From assembly GCA_964622545.1 (NCBI GenBank), contig CAZUQM010000011.1:108009-172008 (forward strand): a stretch of 64,000 nucleotides of DNA. Reading direction: 5' to 3'. This document shows, piece after piece, positions 1-7,667 of the stretch; position 1 is the first letter of the stretch; each line of letters begins with the position of its first letter. The DNA is from JAFGLZ01 sp964622545 (GTDB lineage Bacteria > Planctomycetota > Phycisphaerae > UBA1845 > JAFGLZ01). Both the position numbers and the translations under genes were made by a program. The notes beneath the pieces are model-generated. The model made no database searches. It was not told the origin of the DNA and saw only the letters and a program-made list of their open reading frames with translations.

Positions 1-1
1 C

Positions 2-601
2 CTCTTCTGCTATGACCTCATGAACGAGCCGGTCGTCACCAAGCCAAAGGAGGGCGACCACCCTTGGGTCACCGGCGAGCTCGGGGGCTTTCACTTCGTC
101 CAGAGGATCAGTCACGGCCGCGACGGCCGCGACAGCAAGGCCATCGCCGCGGCGTGGGTGAAACTGCTCGTCGGCGCCATCCGTCGACACGACAAGGAGG
201 CCCTCACGACCGTCGGCGTCATCCCCTGGGCGTTCGTCTGGCCCGACGCCAAGCCCGTCTTCTACAGCCCCCAGGCCCTCAGGCATCTGGACGTCGTCAG
301 CATCCACGTCTATCCCAAGCCCGGCCGCCTCGACCAGGAGCTGAAGGCCCTCGCCGTCTACGACCTGGGCAAGCCGCTGGTCATCGAGGAGACGTTCCCC
401 CTGCGCTGCTCCATCGACGAGCTCGACACGTTCATCGACGCGGCCTCGCCTCGCGTCGACGGCTGGATCGCCCACTACTTCGGACGCACCATCGCCGAGC
501 ACCGGGCCAGCACCCAACCGCACATGCAGGCCGTCGCCCATTTCCTGGAGTACTGGCGAGACAAGCAGAAGCAGCTCACGCAGCCATCCTCGAGGCAGTG
601 A
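2..601 (+). CDS. GH5-like glycoside hydrolase, C-terminal part (5' end outside window)
   Basis: The frame is open from the first complete codon of the window and reads LFCYDLMNEP before the first ATG at 20, so the true start lies upstream. The Asn-Glu-Pro motif after a hydrophobic strand is typical of the acid/base glutamate of clan GH-A (GH5-like) glycosidases. Later SIHVYP and KPLVIEETFPL fit the following beta-strands, with the Glu of the second motif as the candidate nucleophile. About 200 residues remain. It probably acts on a beta-linked polysaccharide, and the next gene is also exported. The exact GH family and substrate cannot be told from this fragment. Confidence 0.6.
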   Translation, partial: LFCYDLMNEPVVTKPKEGDHPWVTGELGGFHFVQRISHGRDGRDSKAIAAAWVKLLVGAIRRHDKEALTTVGVIPWAFVWPDAKPVFYSPQALRHLDVVSIHVYPKPGRLDQELKALAVYDLGKPLVIEETFPLRCSIDELDTFIDAASPRVDGWIAHYFGRTIAEHRASTQPHMQAVAHFLEYWRDKQKQLTQPSSRQ

Positions 602-822
602 CCCCAGCGACAGGGCGCGGTCTGTCCGCGCAAACGAAACCTGGATGGATGCGTCTTGACGCGGCGTCCCCACAAACCAGGGACAGTCACCCACGTCCAA
701 GCCACACTGATCTGCCCCCTCCCGTACCCCCTCACCACGACACCCCCGAAACTTGACTTACCCGCCCCGATGCCGGACAAAGAAACGATCGGTTCGACAC
801 CCCCAACACCGAGGATCACCAC

Positions 823-2199
823 ATGAACAACCCCACCAACCGCCGCCAGTTCCTAGCCAGCAGCACCCGATTCGCCGCCGGCGCCGCCGCCTGGTCCCTC
901 GCGCCGCGCCACGCCGCCGCCGGCGAGCAACCCGAGACGATCGACCTGTCCAAGTCCTTCCCCCGCTACACCCAGTTCGACCCCAAGGTCCCCGTCTACT
1001 GCGTCACGCCGGGGCTCACCGGCTGCTTCCATCGCTTCTTCAACACCTCGCCCATCAGCCCGTCGGGTCGCTATCTGGCCCTCACCCGATTGCTCGCCGA
1101 GGACCGCCTCAACGCCCCCGGCGAAAAGGCCGAGATCATCCTGGTCGACCTCAAGACCGGCAAGCACCGCGTCCTGGCCGAGACCCTCGGCTTCGACACC
1201 CAACTCGGCGCCCAGGCCCAGTGGGGCGCCACCGACCACGAGCTCTTCTTCACCGACCTCGAGATGAAGACCTGGCACGGCTTCGGCGTCCGCATCGACC
1301 CGCTCACCGGCGAGCGCAACAACCTCGAAGGCCCTCTCTTCGAGGTCGCCCAGAACGGCCGCGACGTCGCCGGCATCTGCCTCCTCCGCGGCGGCCTGAC
1401 CCAGCGCGGCTACGGCGTCGTCGTGCCCGCCGAGGTCATGCCCTGGAACATCGGCGCCGCCGACGACGACGGCGTCTACCTCACCGACGCCGCCACCGGC
1501 CGGTGCCGACTCGTCGCCTCGTACAAGGACATCGCCGACGCCGCCGGCGACAAGGTCGCGCCCCTCGAGCCCGACCGCGGCGGTGGCTTCCACGGCCACC
1601 AGATCTCATGGAACCCCCAGGGCACGCGCCTCATGCTCTGCATGGTCTGGAACTACCCCGAGCCCCGCACCGACCAGAAGCGTTCCATCGACATCAGCCT
1701 GGTTACGCTCAAGCCCGACGGCACCGACATCCAGGTGCCCCTGCCCGCACGCGTCTGGAACCGCCTCGGCAACCACCCCTGCTGGTGCCCCGACGGCGAG
1801 CACATCAGCATGAACTTCAAGCTCGGCGGCAGCAAACGCTACAAGCTGGTCCGCATGCGCTACGACGGCCAGGGCCTGGCGGCCATGACCACCGCCATGG
1901 GCACCGGCCATCCCACCGTCCACCCCGACGGCAAGCACATCCTCACCGACACCTACCAGCGGGAGTACGTCGACTTCGGCGACGGCACCATACCCATCCG
2001 CTGGATCGACATCGCCAAGGGCACCGAGCAGCAGCTCATCCGCATCGGCTCGCGCCCGCCGTACTCGGGCCCCGTCTACGCCATGCGCGTCGACCCCCAC
2101 CCGGCCTGGGACCGCACCTACACTCGCTTCGCCATCAACGCCTGCCCCGAGGGCACCCGCCGGGTCTTCATCGCCGACATGTCAAAGCTGCTGTCCTAA
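823..2199 (+). CDS. Tat-exported beta-propeller protein (TolB/oligogalacturonate-lyase-like)
   Basis: A protein of 458 residues. The N-terminus NRRQFLASSTRFAAGAAAW with Ala-rich cleavage region is a twin-arginine signal, so export is folded. The remainder shows repeated blade-like segments (SPSGRYLALTR, DLKTGKHR, WNPQGTRLMLC, CPDGEHISMNF, HPDGKHILTDTY) as in WD40-like/TolB propellers. Oligogalacturonate lyases (PL22) share this organisation, and the His-rich HGHQISWNP segment is compatible, but lyase activity is inference. It follows the GH5-like gene by about 220 bases on the same strand. A GAGG lies shortly upstream of the ATG. Confidence 0.6.
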   Translation: MNNPTNRRQFLASSTRFAAGAAAWSLAPRHAAAGEQPETIDLSKSFPRYTQFDPKVPVYCVTPGLTGCFHRFFNTSPISPSGRYLALTRLLAEDRLNAPGEKAEIILVDLKTGKHRVLAETLGFDTQLGAQAQWGATDHELFFTDLEMKTWHGFGVRIDPLTGERNNLEGPLFEVAQNGRDVAGICLLRGGLTQRGYGVVVPAEVMPWNIGAADDDGVYLTDAATGRCRLVASYKDIADAAGDKVAPLEPDRGGGFHGHQISWNPQGTRLMLCMVWNYPEPRTDQKRSIDISLVTLKPDGTDIQVPLPARVWNRLGNHPCWCPDGEHISMNFKLGGSKRYKLVRMRYDGQGLAAMTTAMGTGHPTVHPDGKHILTDTYQREYVDFGDGTIPIRWIDIAKGTEQQLIRIGSRPPYSGPVYAMRVDPHPAWDRTYTRFAINACPEGTRRVFIADMSKLLS

Positions 2200-2215
2200 A
2201 GGTGCACCAGCCGCC

Positions 2216-2262
2216 CCCGGCTGCCCGGAAGGGCGAGGCTCCCCCCGAGCCGCCGCCTGGGC
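2216..2262. repeat. Dispersed repeat, 'GEAPxEP' type
   Basis: An intergenic element that in one frame spells KGEAPPEPPPGR. Variants of the same GC-rich sequence occur near 7440-7510, 10340-10500, 23540-23620, 31552-31665, 34330-34405 and 36586-36652, always between genes. I recognise it as an intergenic repeat common in planctomycete genomes. Function unknown. Confidence 0.5.
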
Positions 2263-2333
2263 GCCGACCCGCCCCCGCCGGAATGCTTCCCGGCCACCAC
2301 ACCCACCCCGAACGGGCGAAGGTGTGTAACTGT

Positions 2334-2414
2334 TGCCTGAGGTCTGCAGCCTGAAGCCTGAGGTCTGAAGCCCGAAGTCTGAAGCCTGAAGCCTGAGGTC
2401 TGTGGTCTGAAGTC
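2334..2414. repeat. Heptamer tandem repeat array (GCCTGAA/GTCTGAA type)
   Basis: About eleven imperfect 7-base units of the form gcctgaa / gtctgaa / ggtctga in direct repetition. The same family in the opposite orientation occupies 10115-10199. It lies in the 450-base gap between the propeller gene and the convergent glutamate-synthase-like gene, which holds no gene. Confidence 0.75.
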
Positions 2415-2483
2415 CACGACCAGCGACTCGACCATCAGCCCTGTCGCGGTCCTCCTGTCTTCTGGCTCCTGACTCCTGCTCAC

Positions 2484-2574
2484 CGACGTGTCGACGACTC
2501 GACTTGTCGACGCGTTGACGTGTCGAGAACTGCTGTTGTTTCGACCTTTCGACGTTTCACGGTCTCGCCGTTTC
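2484..2574. repeat. CGTCGAC-rich short repeat cluster
   Basis: Runs of gtcgacg / acgtgtcgac / tttcgac words, imperfectly spaced at 8-9 bases. Related clusters are at 10043-10062, 22161-22196, 23338-23374 and 36498-36556. All but the one at 23338 are intergenic. Function unknown. Confidence 0.55.
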
Positions 2575-2593
2575 AGCTCTTGCCCAAATGAGA

Positions 2594-2624
2594 AGTGGAC
2601 CCCCACGCCACAGGGGGGTCCACT
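2594..2624 (-). terminator. Probable intrinsic terminator of the glutamate-synthase-like gene
   Basis: A perfect 11-bp inverted repeat, AGTGGACCCCC and its complement, with a 9-base loop, 27 bases past the stop codon. On the minus strand the stem is followed by TCTCATTT, a weak T-rich tail. The stem is strong and the tail is poor, so Rho-independent function is likely but not certain. Confidence 0.55.
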
Positions 2625-2650
2625 CCAGGTAACGCACTCGTCCGCGAACC

Positions 2651-4231
2651 CTAATCGAGAATCTTCGCGATCTCCTCCTGGTCGCAGTCCATCACGTACG
2701 GAATACCCGTCACCTTCGTGCACTCCTCCGTCAGGCTCACCAGGTCGTCACGCGTGAGGTACTTGATCGCAAACTTCCGCTCGCCCGCCATGAGCTGACG
2801 CAGGCCGACCGCGATGCGATCGCAGAACGTGTACATCGCCAACGCGCCCAGCGGCAGCTTCTTGATCGTGTCCGCGCCGACCCGCTCCTTCAGCTCGTCG
2901 TACAGGACGAAGATCTGATCGGCCGTCGTGCCGAAGTTGGCCAGGTTCTTCGGCAGGTTGTCTTCCTTGATCGCGTTCTCGATGTTCTTGCCGATGAACC
3001 CGGGGATCATCGTTGCGCGGCCCATGCACACCGCCTTGACGAACGGATGACCCAGCGCGATCGCCTTGAAGACGTGATCCTCCAGGCTGAATCCGCCCGC
3101 GATCGCCAGGTCGGGCACGAACCGGCCCTGGTTCTCGAGCTTCATGGCCATCTCGTAGGCCAGCGCCTGCAGGTAAATCGTCGGGATGCCCCACTCGTTC
3201 ATCATCCGCCACGGGCTCATGCCCGTACCGCCGCCGGCCCCGTCGATCGTCAGCAGGTCGATCTTCGCCTCGGAGCAGAACTTGATCGCCCGGGCCAAAT
3301 CGGCCGGCCGGTAGGCACCCGTCTTCAGCGTGACACGCTCGGCCCCCACGTTCCGCAGGTACTCGACCCGCTTGTAGAACTCGTCCTCGTTGACCATGCC
3401 CAGACGGCTGTGACGCTCGAATTCCTTGATCGCCCCCGACTCGTACGCGCCCACCGACGTCTTCTCACCCGGGTCGGGCAGGACGATGTACCCGCGGTCG
3501 GCGAGCTGCTTGGCCCGCTCGATCGTCATCAGCTTGACCTCGCCGCCGATGTCCTTGGCGCCCTGGCCCCACTTGATCTCGATCGTCTTGACGCCCAGTT
3601 CCTGAACGGCGTACTCCGGCACGCCCAACCGGCTGTCCTCGACGTTGTGCTGGACGATCGTATCGCCCCAGCCGTCATAGAACTCGTTGAACCGATTCAC
3701 CCGCCGCTCGAGCTCCGGCGAACGCTTGATCCGACCGTTGACGATCTCCGCGTCAGGGTCCATCCCGCAGACGTTCTCGCCGATCACGATGATGATGCCG
3801 CTCAGCGCCGCGCCGATCGCCATGCCGTCCCAGTTCACGCGGGCGATATCCGTCGAACCCAACGCGCCCGTGAAGATCGGCACCTTCATCTTGACCTTGT
3901 GCATGTAGCCGATCTCGGTGCTCACGTCGACGGCCGGGAACGTCGCCCAGTCCGAGTCCGGGCGAACGCCCCACGCGCCCATCGCCGTGCCCTGGATGTT
4001 CAGGTGGCTGTAGTCGACCGGGTAGTCTTTGTTGCAGCCGGCCGTGACCTTGCCGAACTGGGAGGGGTACAGGACCTCGCGCCCTCGGAACGACGACTTC
4101 CAGACCTCGCAACCACTCATGCAGCCGTCCAGACACTCGGTGCAGAGCCCGCTGAACGGCACGACGTCGTGCGGTTGAACCCGGTTACGTGTGCCCGTCA
4201 CGGCACTGGCATTGACGCGACTCAGTGACAT
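2651..4231 (-). CDS. FMN-binding glutamate-synthase-like protein (GltB2 type)
   Basis: A protein of 526 residues matching the stand-alone synthase domain of glutamate synthase: an FMN/(beta-alpha)8 barrel with motifs IEIKWGQGAKDIGGEVKL, DLLTIDGAGGGTGMSPW and DLAIAGGFSLEDHVFKAIALG. There is no N-terminal glutamine amidotransferase domain. The first 60 residues carry extra cysteines (CTECLDGCMSGCEVW and later AGCNKDY) that could bind a metal or Fe-S cluster. The family role is 2-oxoglutarate amination or a related flavin-dependent reaction; the substrate here is unproven. A strong GGAGGA sits 6 bases before the ATG. The gene appears to be monocistronic. Confidence 0.8.
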   Translation of the reverse strand: MSLSRVNASAVTGTRNRVQPHDVVPFSGLCTECLDGCMSGCEVWKSSFRGREVLYPSQFGKVTAGCNKDYPVDYSHLNIQGTAMGAWGVRPDSDWATFPAVDVSTEIGYMHKVKMKVPIFTGALGSTDIARVNWDGMAIGAALSGIIIVIGENVCGMDPDAEIVNGRIKRSPELERRVNRFNEFYDGWGDTIVQHNVEDSRLGVPEYAVQELGVKTIEIKWGQGAKDIGGEVKLMTIERAKQLADRGYIVLPDPGEKTSVGAYESGAIKEFERHSRLGMVNEDEFYKRVEYLRNVGAERVTLKTGAYRPADLARAIKFCSEAKIDLLTIDGAGGGTGMSPWRMMNEWGIPTIYLQALAYEMAMKLENQGRFVPDLAIAGGFSLEDHVFKAIALGHPFVKAVCMGRATMIPGFIGKNIENAIKEDNLPKNLANFGTTADQIFVLYDELKERVGADTIKKLPLGALAMYTFCDRIAVGLRQLMAGERKFAIKYLTRDDLVSLTEECTKVTGIPYVMDCDQEEIAKILD

Positions 4232-4687
4232 CGATGTTCCTCCGATTCTCTCCGGTCCGGCCGGGGCGGCGCTTGTTCGGCAAAACGACCCTTATCGCCT
4301 ACCGATTCGAAGCCCAGAGCCGGGAAGCCTACTGGTATCCCCTTAGAGGTAATCATGTATAACTGCTTACAAGGCAAGGAGTTGCGCTGCACGTTGTGTG
4401 CCGGGGTCGCCTGCGACCGTTAGTGCTTGATCCCTCAAGGGTTCCGCACGCTGCTGGGCGGAAGGCCCGAGAGGGCCATACCTTTGGGTAGGTTCTGGGC
4501 CTGAGCGACGGCAAAATCCTACATCGAGGTAGGCTCGTCGCCCGTTTCTTGCATGGCCGGAGGATCCGAGAATCACGCCTCCGCCACCCAGCCAATCGCC
4601 GCTCAGGCGCGATCGGCATCCAGAGTCGGCCATCGCTCAGGCCCGCCCGGGACTCCGAGCCGGTCGGCGTTCGGGGGCAATCGGCGC
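4232..4687. other. Gene-free stretch upstream of the glutamate-synthase-like gene
   Basis: About 455 bases with no convincing coding sequence on either strand. It holds two short hairpins, ggcccgagagggcc near 4471 and cctacatcgaggtagg near 4520. It must contain the promoter of the minus-strand gene ending at 2651, but I could not pick a convincing -35/-10 pair. Confidence 0.4.
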
Positions 4688-5470
4688 TTAGAGCCAGTCC
4701 ATGTTCTGGCAGAGTCGGTCGCCAAGGAAGTGACCGGCGAAGACGGCCGCCGCCGCCGGCAGCAACGCATAGGCCACCGTCGCCGGCAGCGCGCGGAGCG
4801 ACGGGGATCGGACCACGCCGACCGCCACGAGAAGGCCGGCTCCGACCAGGTGCACGAAGACCGGCATGGGCTGCAAGCCGCGCATGATGGAGGCGACCAG
4901 CGCCAGCGGCAACACGCCCAGCAAGATGCCCAGCGCGAGCGACAGGCCGTCCCACAGCAGCACGGCCACCGAGTGGGACGGCGTCTCGGTCGGTTCGCGC
5001 TTGTGGGCGAGGTGGAGGAGGTGGACGTCTCGCGCGAGGGCGGACAGCAGTCCGCCGGCGACGGCGAAGGTGATGCCGGCCAGGAAGAGGATTGCCGGCA
5101 TGCGGATCACGTCGACCCAGAGGCTGTAGAGCCCTGCGAACAGGGCCAGGCCGAGGGTCGTTCCGATCTGCACGCCGAGGGCCAGATCGAAGGGTGCGGC
5201 GCCGATGACGGCGGAGGGCTGCTCGGCGGTCGGCGCTTCTCCGCCGGCGCGGGCTGCTTCCGGCTCGCCGGCTTGGTGGGCCCGCACGGTCGCGTCGTCG
5301 GTTTGCGTCTCGGCGGGAGCCTCGGCTTCCCCATGCGGTTCAGACGCGTCCTTCTCGGGTGGGGTTTGCCCGTCGGCGAGGTCCCCGGCGGGCGGGAGCG
5401 TCGGCTCGGGGCCTTGGGGTGGCGTCTGCTCGGTACGGCTTTCGTGGGGATCAGACATACGTTCTCGCAC
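4688..5470 (-). CDS. Multi-pass membrane protein of unknown function
   Basis: A protein of 260 residues. The first 90 are acidic, Pro/Ala/Glu-rich and probably disordered. The rest has about five hydrophobic segments (ALGVQIGTTLGLALFAGLYSL, IRMPAILFLAGITFAVAGGLL, LLWDGLSLALGILLGVLPLAL, FVHLVGAGLLVAVGVV, LPATVAYALLPAAAAVFAG), so it sits in the inner membrane. The start may be the GTG used here or ATG at 5458 (MSDPHE); neither has a clear ribosome site. It begins 34 bases after the stop of the acyltransferase gene on the same strand, so the two are probably cotranscribed. Family not recognised. Confidence 0.65.
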   Translation of the reverse strand: MRERMSDPHESRTEQTPPQGPEPTLPPAGDLADGQTPPEKDASEPHGEAEAPAETQTDDATVRAHQAGEPEAARAGGEAPTAEQPSAVIGAAPFDLALGVQIGTTLGLALFAGLYSLWVDVIRMPAILFLAGITFAVAGGLLSALARDVHLLHLAHKREPTETPSHSVAVLLWDGLSLALGILLGVLPLALVASIMRGLQPMPVFVHLVGAGLLVAVGVVRSPSLRALPATVAYALLPAAAAVFAGHFLGDRLCQNMDWL

Positions 5471-5503
5471 GCGTTGGCTGCGGCCCGGCAGGTTGCGGGC
5501 CTG

Positions 5504-6487
5504 TTACGTTGCTCCGACGGCCGGGGCCGATTCGCCGTCGGGGCCGGCTTCTACGGTCTTCGGTTGGGCATCGGCCTGTTCCCATTTGGGCCGTGTCTTC
5601 CAGCGGCGGTGGACCCACAGGTACTGGCTTGGGTCGACGCGGACGAAGTCCTCGATGGCCTTGGTGTACTCCTGGGTGATCCATCGCAGCTCGTCGTCCT
5701 TGTCGGCCCACTCTTCAGGGTAGATGATGCGGTTGACCTCGATCTCGTACTCGAATCGCTTGCTGAGCCGTCGGGCGCAGCCCACGACGATGGGGGCCTG
5801 GTGGCGCATCGCCAGGAGGCCGATGCTCTTGTAGGTCGAGGCGAGCCGACCGAAGAAATCCACGAACAGGCCCTTCTTGCCGGCGTTCTGGTCGGCGATG
5901 AAGCACAGGGCCGATCCGGCCTCGAGCACGTCGTCGGCCGATCGGGCGACGGTCTTCTTGGTGAGCAGCTTGAGGCCGCGGTCCTCGCGGATCTTGACGA
6001 GCCAGTCGTTGAGGTAGGGGTTATCGAGCGGCCGCATGACGGCGACCATGTCGAAGCCTAGGGCGGCGAGCGTGAAGCCGACGAGTTCCCAGTTGCCGTA
6101 GTGGCCGGTGAGCATGATGACGCCGCGGCGCTCGAGGAGCAGTCGGAGGGCTTCGTTGAGACCTTTGAGCGTGATGTAGCGTGGCCAGGTCCATTCGTTG
6201 ATGAGGCGCGGCTCGAAGAGGACCTCCATGGCCATCATGGTGATCTGCTGCATGCTGCGTCGGACCATGCGATGGAGCTGGTCCTGGGGGACGTCTGGAC
6301 CGAGTGAGCGGCGGAGGTTGTCGAGGGCACGCTCGCGGTGGCGCTTGCTGAAGCGGTACCAGAGGAAGCCGAGCCAGCGAGCGGTGCGGAGGTTCATGTC
6401 GATGGGGAACATGTGGACGATGGCGTAGAACAGACGGAGGGCCAGGTAGAGGGTGACGTCCAACGTCTTGTTCCGCGGCTTGGGCAT
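5504..6487 (-). CDS. Lysophospholipid/lipid A acyltransferase (LpxL/HtrB family)
   Basis: This is a membrane-associated acyltransferase. The HYGNWELVG segment gives the HX4E catalytic motif, followed by VMRPLDNPYLNDWL, CFIADQNAGKKGLFVDFFG and the C-terminal YLWVHRRWKTRP typical of lipid A late acyltransferases. The likely role is transfer of a secondary acyl chain to lipid A or a related lipid at the inner membrane. The frame is open further upstream, but homologous-looking sequence begins at MPKPRNKTLD. A promoter-like site places transcription start about 5 bases before this ATG, so I chose 6487 (alternatives 6496 and 6601). About 327 residues, normal for the family. Confidence 0.8.
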   Translation of the reverse strand: MPKPRNKTLDVTLYLALRLFYAIVHMFPIDMNLRTARWLGFLWYRFSKRHRERALDNLRRSLGPDVPQDQLHRMVRRSMQQITMMAMEVLFEPRLINEWTWPRYITLKGLNEALRLLLERRGVIMLTGHYGNWELVGFTLAALGFDMVAVMRPLDNPYLNDWLVKIREDRGLKLLTKKTVARSADDVLEAGSALCFIADQNAGKKGLFVDFFGRLASTYKSIGLLAMRHQAPIVVGCARRLSKRFEYEIEVNRIIYPEEWADKDDELRWITQEYTKAIEDFVRVDPSQYLWVHRRWKTRPKWEQADAQPKTVEAGPDGESAPAVGAT

Positions 6488-6498
6488 GGTTTGCATGC

Positions 6499-6528
6499 AG
6501 TATAGCGGTGTGAGCGATGGGGGCTCAA
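6499..6528 (-). promoter_or_regulatory. Candidate sigma-70-type promoter for the acyltransferase gene
   Basis: On the minus strand, TTGAGC (6523-6528) and TATACT (6499-6504) are separated by 18 bases. The predicted start near 6492 would leave an almost leaderless message starting at the ATG at 6487. No Shine-Dalgarno sequence is visible there, which fits. Confidence 0.4.
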
Positions 6529-6606
6529 CCGTGGGGGATTCGGGGATCGGGAACCGCATGGAGTAGCGGCGGGGATGGAGGGTTCCGGTTTCAACCTTCA
6601 CCGGGC

Positions 6607-6646
6607 TCAGGACAGCGCCCTTCGACAGGGTCAGGACAGCGCCCTT
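6607..6646. repeat. Tandem duplication of a 16-base word
   Basis: tcaggacagcgccctt occurs twice with a 24-base period, separated by cgacaggg. The sequence resembles the widespread bacterial CTTCGACAGGCTCAGG-type interspersed word. It lies just upstream of the acyltransferase gene. Confidence 0.5.
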
Positions 6647-6729
6647 GGATGGTACTGGGACAGGCCTTTCTGATGGGTCAAGGCTTGTGCTGGCTTTCGG
6701 GCGACGTTGGTTGATGCTGGGGTGGGATG

Positions 6730-6990
6730 CTAGTCGGTTTGGCCTGGCGGACGATAGGGTCGTCCGTACATGTGGGCGGCGAGGAGGATGTGTCGCAGCT
6801 TCTCGTCGCTGAGCCGGTTGAGGAACTCCTCGGTGAAGTCGAGACGCAGCGCGCCCTTGAAGTTCAGCAGCTCGTGCACGAGCCGATGACGGTCGAGGGC
6901 TCGGATGGCCGATACGACGGCTTCGTGTTCGGTTGTCGGGGCATCTGTGTTGGTCACCGGGTTCACCTCGTTACGGAGCGGTGCGTCCAT
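6730..6990 (-). CDS. Small conserved-looking protein of unknown function
   Basis: An open frame of 86 residues from ATG at 6990. The C-terminal half, DFTEEFLNRLSDEKLRHILL followed by AAHMYGRPYR, is amphipathic and helical with biased protein-like composition, unlike noncoding frames nearby. The frame is open 30 codons further upstream, but that part (Cys- and Arg-rich) does not look coding. No signal peptide or membrane segment and no clear ribosome site. It resembles short planctomycete proteins with LRHIL motifs. Function unknown. Confidence 0.5.
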   Translation of the reverse strand: MDAPLRNEVNPVTNTDAPTTEHEAVVSAIRALDRHRLVHELLNFKGALRLDFTEEFLNRLSDEKLRHILLAAHMYGRPYRPPGQTD

Positions 6991-7667
6991 CCGTTGTGTT
7001 CGGCCACGCCCAATCCTTGATACAGATGCCTGCTGGTTGTGGTTCAATCTTGACAGGAAACCACAGCAGAGCGGCAACACCCTACAAAGACCTATATCGG
7101 CAGGGGTGGTCCGGGGCCTTTGGATTGGAGGGAGTTCTTGAGCAGGATTCTCCGCGGCTGCCCCTGGGAGAAGCAGTAGTGCTGTGGGGCAAAGGCTTGG
7201 GTTATCGGATCTCCGAAGGGCTCTGATGGGTGCGTAGACCTATGTGGTTGGCGGACGCGCGGATCGCCGGAGAGGCCGAGCGATCGGAGGGATGATGGTG
7301 GCGATAAAGAATCTCAGCCCGTTCAGCGGGGCTTTGATGGTTGGAGGGCAGGTTTAGGGAAAGGGGGGAACGTCGCGACGTCGAAAGGTCCTCGATCGGT
7401 TTGGTGAGGTGGCTTGGTTGGGGGCGAAGGGGGCCTGGGAGGCTCCTCCTTCGCCGGAGGCGACGGCGCGGGAGCCAGCGGGGCTCGGCACGAGCCTTGC
7501 CTCGCAACGCAGTTGAGGGCGGCCGTGCCACATTCAGGACACACGGTCGAGGGCGATCGTGCCACAGGGATGCTTGTTTGTTCGGGCCGTGCGGGGCGGG
7601 GCGCTCGCAGTTGGGTTGGCGAGCGTCTAGGATAGGAGGCTCGCGTGGCCGAAGAGGAAGGTCCTGT
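6991..7667. other. Gene-free stretch upstream of ccsA-like gene
   Basis: No supported gene. The frame of the downstream gene is open back to 7341, but that extension is Arg/Gly-rich and precedes the signal peptide, so I treat it as untranslated. A dispersed 'GEAPxEP' type repeat copy lies around 7440-7510, followed by two copies of a ggc(g/a)(g/a)ccgtgccac word near 7520-7565. Confidence 0.4.

Noticed and set aside
753..781. TTGACT-N17-GACAAA promoter for the propeller gene
   Set aside because: The -10 box matches the consensus poorly; not better than chance in this region.
753..2354. A 533-codon plus-strand frame overlapping the propeller gene
   Set aside because: Almost entirely Arg/Pro/His; a GC-driven shadow of the gene at 823-2199.
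7341..7667. N-terminal extension of the CcsA-like protein from 7341
   Set aside because: Arg/Gly-rich, precedes a clear signal peptide and a good ribosome site at 7668, and overlaps a dispersed repeat.
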